This document shows positions 14,919 to 18,716 of a stretch of 18,716 bases of DNA, piece by piece (the stretch's first letter is position 1; every line of letters begins with the position of its first letter). The translations under genes were made by a program, and so were the position numbers. Source of the stretch: CAIVAT01 sp037137455 (lineage in GTDB: Bacteria > Bacteroidota > Bacteroidia > Bacteroidales > FEN-979); assembly GCA_037137455.1 (NCBI GenBank), contig JBAXKG010000052.1, positions 1 through 18,716 of the forward strand, read 5' to 3'. The notes beneath the pieces are model-generated. The model ran no database searches, was not told the origin of the DNA, and saw only the letters and a list, made by a program, of their open reading frames with translations.

Positions 14919-17900
14919 TTATTTTCCCTTCAATTTTAATGTCAGTTCCTTCTTCTCCTTACGACGTTTCTGGAACTGCAGGATATCATAAGCGATAGGT
15001 GTGGCAACGAATACAGAAGAATAAGTTCCGATAACCACACCCGTGATCAACGCAAATGTAAATCCACGCAATACCTCGCCGCCAAATATAAATATGGTGA
15101 TCAAAACAACCAGGGTAACCCCCGATGTATTGATTGTACGGCCCAGGGTGCTGTTGATGGCCGCGTTGATATTTTGCGCCAGATCCCGTTTGGGATAAAT
15201 TGCACGGTATTCCCTGATCCTGTCAAAGATAATAACCGTATCCATGATGGAGTACCCGATGATCGTAAGGAGCGCAGCGATAAACGACTGGTCAACTTCC
15301 ATTCCGAAGGGAAGAATACCATGAAACAGGGTGAACATCGTAATTATGATAAGCGAATCATGGAAAAGCGAGACGACCCCGCCAACTCCAAATTGCCAGT
15401 TTTTGAACCGGATAGCGATATAAACAAAAATGATAATGAGCGAGAAGAATACGGCCATCACAGCTTTCCATATCAGCGAGTACGAGATGGTCGGGTCAAC
15501 GCGTTGAGAACTGAGTTCCCCGACAATCTTACCCGGAGTGTTGGCTTTAAAATCCTTGTATGTGAGCGGAGCTTTATAGAATCCCCTGGCCCCATCAAAA
15601 AGCTTGATGGAAACAACCGAATCAGCTTGCTGGCTGCGCTCGTTAATCATAAATTTAGTGGTAATCTTAACCTGGTTTTTAGGTCCGAATGTCTTTACTT
15701 CGGGCGATACCCCAAATGTTTTACGCAGCGATTCGCGCAAGTCATTCGTAGAAACATTCTGATCAAACCTTACAATGTAACTACGGCCACCTGTAAAATC
15801 AAGACCGGGATCAAGTCCCCTTATAAAAATACTGAAAACCCCCGGGATTAGTACCGCGATAGAAGCAATGTACATTTTCCTGCGCAAACCAATAAAATTG
15901 ATGTTGATGTTCTGGAAAAGGTTCATGGTATATTTATTCCCGGTGGTAATTTTCATATTCCGGTCGAGCATGAATTCAAATACCAAACGGGCAATAAAGA
16001 TGGAGGAGAATAATGAAAGGAGTAAACCAATAACCAGCGTGGTTGCAAAACCCTGCACTGGTCCCGAACCAAAGATGTACAAAACAATACCCGTCAGGAT
16101 TGTGGTAACGTGACCATCGATGATTGCTGAAAGGGCATGATGGAACCCGTCTTTCACGACAAGCCGCATGCCCTTACCCGCTCGCATTTCCTCCCGCATT
16201 CGCTCGTAGATAATAACGTTCGAGTCGACCGCCATCGCTAAAGTAAGAACGATACCGGCGATACCGGGCATTGTCAGAACTGCTCCAATTGATGCCAAAA
16301 CGCCAAAGAGGAAGAAAACATTGGCGAACAAGGCGATATCGGCAACATGCCCGGCGCCATTGTAATATAATGACATATAAAGAAGAACGCCAATGAACGC
16401 GATTACAAAGGAGAGTAACCCTGCATTAATTGATTCCTGTCCGAGCGATGGCCCAACCACCTCTTCGGCAACGATACGGGCCGGGGCCGGCAGTTTGCCT
16501 GCTTTAAGAATATTTGCAAGGTCGAGCGCCTCCTCAACAGTCATTTCGCCTCCGGTAATTGACGACATACCATTCGGGATCTCACTGTTTACATTAGGAT
16601 AACTGTATACATACCCGTCAAGAACGATCGCAACCTGCTTGCCGATGTTGTCGCCAGTAAGACGTTTCCATATACGGGCGCCTTCAGAATTCATCGACAT
16701 GGTTACTTCAACGCGGCCATTCTGATCATAATCCTGGCGTGCTTGTGTAATTACATCGCCGCCAAGCGCTGGGGACCCATCCCGCGAGGTTACTTTAAGC
16801 GAAACGAGTTCAAGCACATCCTTTGATTCAGCGCGGGGTTTTACCGTCCAGGCAAGTTTCATATCGCGTGGAAACATATTTTTCGTAAGGCGCAGCATAC
16901 TGTTAACACGGGCCGTATCTTTAATAAAGGCACGTCCGACCATAGCGGTTTGACCGGCAACATATTGCCCATCCTTATCCTGATATATAGCCGGGTTCAG
17001 ATATGCAAACAATGGATTTTGTCTGGCATAATCTTCAAATGTCTCCTTCTGCTTGTTCATAGCCGAAGTTTTTGAAGTATCCTTGCCAAGTTGTTTTAGC
17101 AGGGCATTTCCTTTTGAAGTATCTGCTTTGGCTAAATCTGCCTTTTTCAAAGGCTCTGTTTTTGTTGATTCTTTCTTCTCAGTGAGAGTTTGTTTAGAAG
17201 CAATTGCGGTTGCTGTGGCAGCTGTATCAGACTTCAAAGTACTGTCAGAAGCAATTGAATCCTGTCCGGCAGCAAGTATTGATGTCAGTTTTTTATTGGC
17301 CTCGGCAAAGTAAGGCTGAAGCACCGGGAACTGGTATGTTTCCCAGAATTCAAGTTGAGCAGTTCCCTGAAGGAGCTTACGAACACGCTCAGGATCTTTG
17401 ATACCGGGAAGCTCAATGAGGATACGGCCGGCAGTCTGCAACTTTTGAATGTTGGGCTGAACAACTCCAAAACGGTCGATTCGGGTGGTCAGGATTTTAT
17501 AGGTGCGGTCAACGGCCGCGTTGCTTTCTTCACGAATAACCTTGATTACATCATCGTTAGTTGAATTATAGTTGATCTTATCTTTAAGTTCAACGGTGTT
17601 GAAAATTGCAGCAAGCTTAGCGTTCGGATCAACCTCCTTAAAGGATTCGGCAAAAAGATCAACAAAATCGCGTGTGCTTGTTTTCTCTTTATCAATTGCT
17701 TTCTGTAATGCTTTGAGAAAGGAGGGATCCTGGTTGTAGCCTGAAAGTGCGCGGATAACATCGGGCACCGACACGGCCATTGTAACGTTCATTCCCCCTT
17801 TAAGGTCGAGACCGAGATTTATTTCCCGTTCACGAACATCTTTCAGGGTATATTTTTTAACAAGAATGTTATAAACTCCCACATTAGCCATGGAATCATT

Positions 17901-18122
17901 AAAATATTCCAGGCGTGATTTGGAAATGGAGTCGTAAAAATATTCTTCTTTCAGGGGATCCCCTTGTGCCTTTTGTTTGGCCATCGTGGTCACCAGGGAG
18001 GAATTGGCGTAATCATCGGCTTTACCGGAGTAATAGTAACTTATGAAGGTAAACGACAATTGGAATAAACAAACCAGAATGAAGGTGATCGCGAAAAATT
18101 TAACAACGCCTTTGTGCTGCAT
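14919..18122 (-). CDS. secDF: SecDF fusion, proton-driven accessory protein translocase
   Basis: SecD and SecF are fused in one 1067-residue chain that uses the proton gradient to pull proteins from the SecYEG channel on the periplasmic side. The SecD half has TM1 (8-30), a large periplasmic part beginning with LGLDLKGGMNVTM (103-115) and the ELPGIKDPERV block (237-247), then five spans from about 567, with AMAVDSNVIIYERMREEM at 629-646. D633 matches the conserved proton-path Asp. The SecF half begins near 740, with DPGLDFTGGR (771-780) and GYSIMDTVIIFDRIREY (956-972) containing D961, the partner Asp. A low-complexity Lys/Thr/Ala/Ser stretch (about 290-360) is inserted in the SecD periplasmic region. 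It is monocistronic by its own promoter (18172-18203) and terminator. Confidence 0.97.
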   Translation of the reverse strand: MQHKGVVKFFAITFILVCLFQLSFTFISYYYSGKADDYANSSLVTTMAKQKAQGDPLKEEYFYDSISKSRLEYFNDSMANVGVYNILVKKYTLKDVREREINLGLDLKGGMNVTMAVSVPDVIRALSGYNQDPSFLKALQKAIDKEKTSTRDFVDLFAESFKEVDPNAKLAAIFNTVELKDKINYNSTNDDVIKVIREESNAAVDRTYKILTTRIDRFGVVQPNIQKLQTAGRILIELPGIKDPERVRKLLQGTAQLEFWETYQFPVLQPYFAEANKKLTSILAAGQDSIASDSTLKSDTAATATAIASKQTLTEKKESTKTEPLKKADLAKADTSKGNALLKQLGKDTSKTSAMNKQKETFEDYARQNPLFAYLNPAIYQDKDGQYVAGQTAMVGRAFIKDTARVNSMLRLTKNMFPRDMKLAWTVKPRAESKDVLELVSLKVTSRDGSPALGGDVITQARQDYDQNGRVEVTMSMNSEGARIWKRLTGDNIGKQVAIVLDGYVYSYPNVNSEIPNGMSSITGGEMTVEEALDLANILKAGKLPAPARIVAEEVVGPSLGQESINAGLLSFVIAFIGVLLYMSLYYNGAGHVADIALFANVFFLFGVLASIGAVLTMPGIAGIVLTLAMAVDSNVIIYERMREEMRAGKGMRLVVKDGFHHALSAIIDGHVTTILTGIVLYIFGSGPVQGFATTLVIGLLLSLFSSIFIARLVFEFMLDRNMKITTGNKYTMNLFQNININFIGLRRKMYIASIAVLIPGVFSIFIRGLDPGLDFTGGRSYIVRFDQNVSTNDLRESLRKTFGVSPEVKTFGPKNQVKITTKFMINERSQQADSVVSIKLFDGARGFYKAPLTYKDFKANTPGKIVGELSSQRVDPTISYSLIWKAVMAVFFSLIIIFVYIAIRFKNWQFGVGGVVSLFHDSLIIITMFTLFHGILPFGMEVDQSFIAALLTIIGYSIMDTVIIFDRIREYRAIYPKRDLAQNINAAINSTLGRTINTSGVTLVVLITIFIFGGEVLRGFTFALITGVVIGTYSSVFVATPIAYDILQFQKRRKEKKELTLKLKGK

Positions 18123-18171
18123 GAGATTTATTTTTAAATGGATTGTATTTGTAAGCCTTTTTTTGAGGGTG

Positions 18172-18203
18172 CAAAATTATACAATTCCTTGGAAAAAACC
18201 AAC
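18172..18203 (-). promoter_or_regulatory. Promoter of secDF
   Basis: TAATTTTG at 18172-18179 (minus) is an exact TAnnTTTG; GTTG at 18200-18203 lies 20 bases upstream, three of four against TTTG. The predicted leader is about 40 bases. Confidence 0.5.
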
Positions 18204-18253
18204 AGAATTATATTTTATGACTATAACCCGCTACTGACGGTGGAGAGCTTCAT

Positions 18254-18685
18254 TCAGTCTTTAAAGGAGATAGTCCCGCTGGTCTTCCCCGACTGTAACC
18301 TGATTAACCTGAATTGTCGCCATTCATAATCCGGATTATTCTGCGAAACAAGCTCCTGGTCGGCATTATTGATCAGAAATTGTTCATTGATATGAACAAG
18401 AAGGTTCCTGGTACCCGGATATTCAGTTTCCGATATCCGGGCAATGACAAAATAACCAATACTATCGGTTAAATTAATTGCATCAAATGCTTTGATTGAT
18501 GTGCCCGAACTCACTCTCGACCAACCTTTTGTAACCCAAAATCCGGAAGTTCCGTTATTCACATACCTTGCAAAAGCAACGTAAACCGCTTCACGGTTCA
18601 TATTCTGAAACATGATCTGTGAAAATGAGGTATATGCCGAACACATGATAATTAAGGAAATAATGACTATTCGGGATGTTTTCAT
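18254..18685 (-). CDS. Secreted DUF1036-like protein
   Basis: The protein is 143 residues. A signal peptide covers about 1-22 (MKTSRIVIIS..., cut near SFS-Q). The mature part contains VYVAFARYVNN followed by FWVTKGWSRVSSGTS (49-63), resembling the DUF1036 pattern in which a cell-surface or periplasmic domain has V.A..Y......W...GW..I..G. The remainder is polar with no membrane span, so it is predicted periplasmic or extracellular. No enzymatic motif is visible. It lies 131 bases upstream of secDF without a clear terminator between, and has its own -7 box. The DUF1036 link is a motif match by eye and could be wrong; the signal peptide and coding nature are solid. Confidence 0.8.
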   Translation of the reverse strand: MKTSRIVIISLIIMCSAYTSFSQIMFQNMNREAVYVAFARYVNNGTSGFWVTKGWSRVSSGTSIKAFDAINLTDSIGYFVIARISETEYPGTRNLLVHINEQFLINNADQELVSQNNPDYEWRQFRLIRLQSGKTSGTISFKD

Positions 18686-18701
18686 AAAGTGGATTTTTTT
18701 T

Positions 18702-18709
18702 CAAATATA
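18702..18709 (-). promoter_or_regulatory. Candidate -7 box for the DUF1036-like gene
   Basis: TATATTTG on the minus strand is an exact TAnnTTTG, 16 bases before the ATG at 18685. The -33 position falls beyond the right edge of the window. Confidence 0.4.
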
Positions 18710-18716
18710 ATGAATT

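Noticed and set aside
15174..15851. 225-codon open frame on the plus strand opposite secDF
   Set aside because: Antisense to conserved SecF motifs; composition is polar and non-protein-like, so a shadow frame.

Overview
The window reads as chromosomal DNA of an anaerobic or microaerophilic Bacteroidota, probably Bacteroidales-like. The support is a fused SecDF, a release factor 1 with the CSSGPGGQS form of the GGQ loop, a DUF4492-type small protein beside cydAB, a PorE-like TPR/propeller/OmpA protein, and several TAnnTTTG promoter boxes (the Bacteroidota -7 consensus) close upstream of start codons. Base composition looks even, and I saw no tRNA, rRNA, insertion sequence, phage gene or CRISPR array. 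Every gene except ilvE is on the minus strand.

Right to left, in the direction of most transcription: a secreted DUF1036-like protein (18254-18685); secDF (14919-18122) with its own promoter and a strong intrinsic terminator (14861-14899); then a four-gene run made of a PorE-like OmpA-family protein, purM, prfA and pyrF (14798 down to 9168). The first two of these overlap by 4 bases. The PorE-like protein ends in an extra domain that resembles a retropepsin whose catalytic D-T-G has been lost. ilvE (8101-9120, plus) converges on pyrF.

The divergent gap 7920-8100 carries a candidate promoter, two exact dyads and an 11-base direct repeat spaced by 21 bases. Beside it is a 40-codon ORF (7797-7919) for a single-span membrane peptide, followed by a long hairpin (7743-7777).

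The left third is htpG (5761-7671), then lemA and two TPM-domain genes, then a respiratory cluster: DUF4492 protein, cydA, cydB, and a multiheme c-type cytochrome that starts inside cydB and runs off the left edge with nine CxxCH motifs already visible. CydAB is a quinol:O2 oxidoreductase of the inner membrane; the DUF4492 protein may be a CydX-like accessory subunit, and the cytochrome would be a periplasmic electron carrier made with it. The rest is envelope biogenesis (SecDF, PorE-like, LemA/TPM) and housekeeping (purine, pyrimidine and branched-chain amino acid synthesis, translation termination, chaperone). The most unusual items are the degenerate protease-like tail, the cytochrome overlapping cydB, and the small ORF with its structured surroundings.
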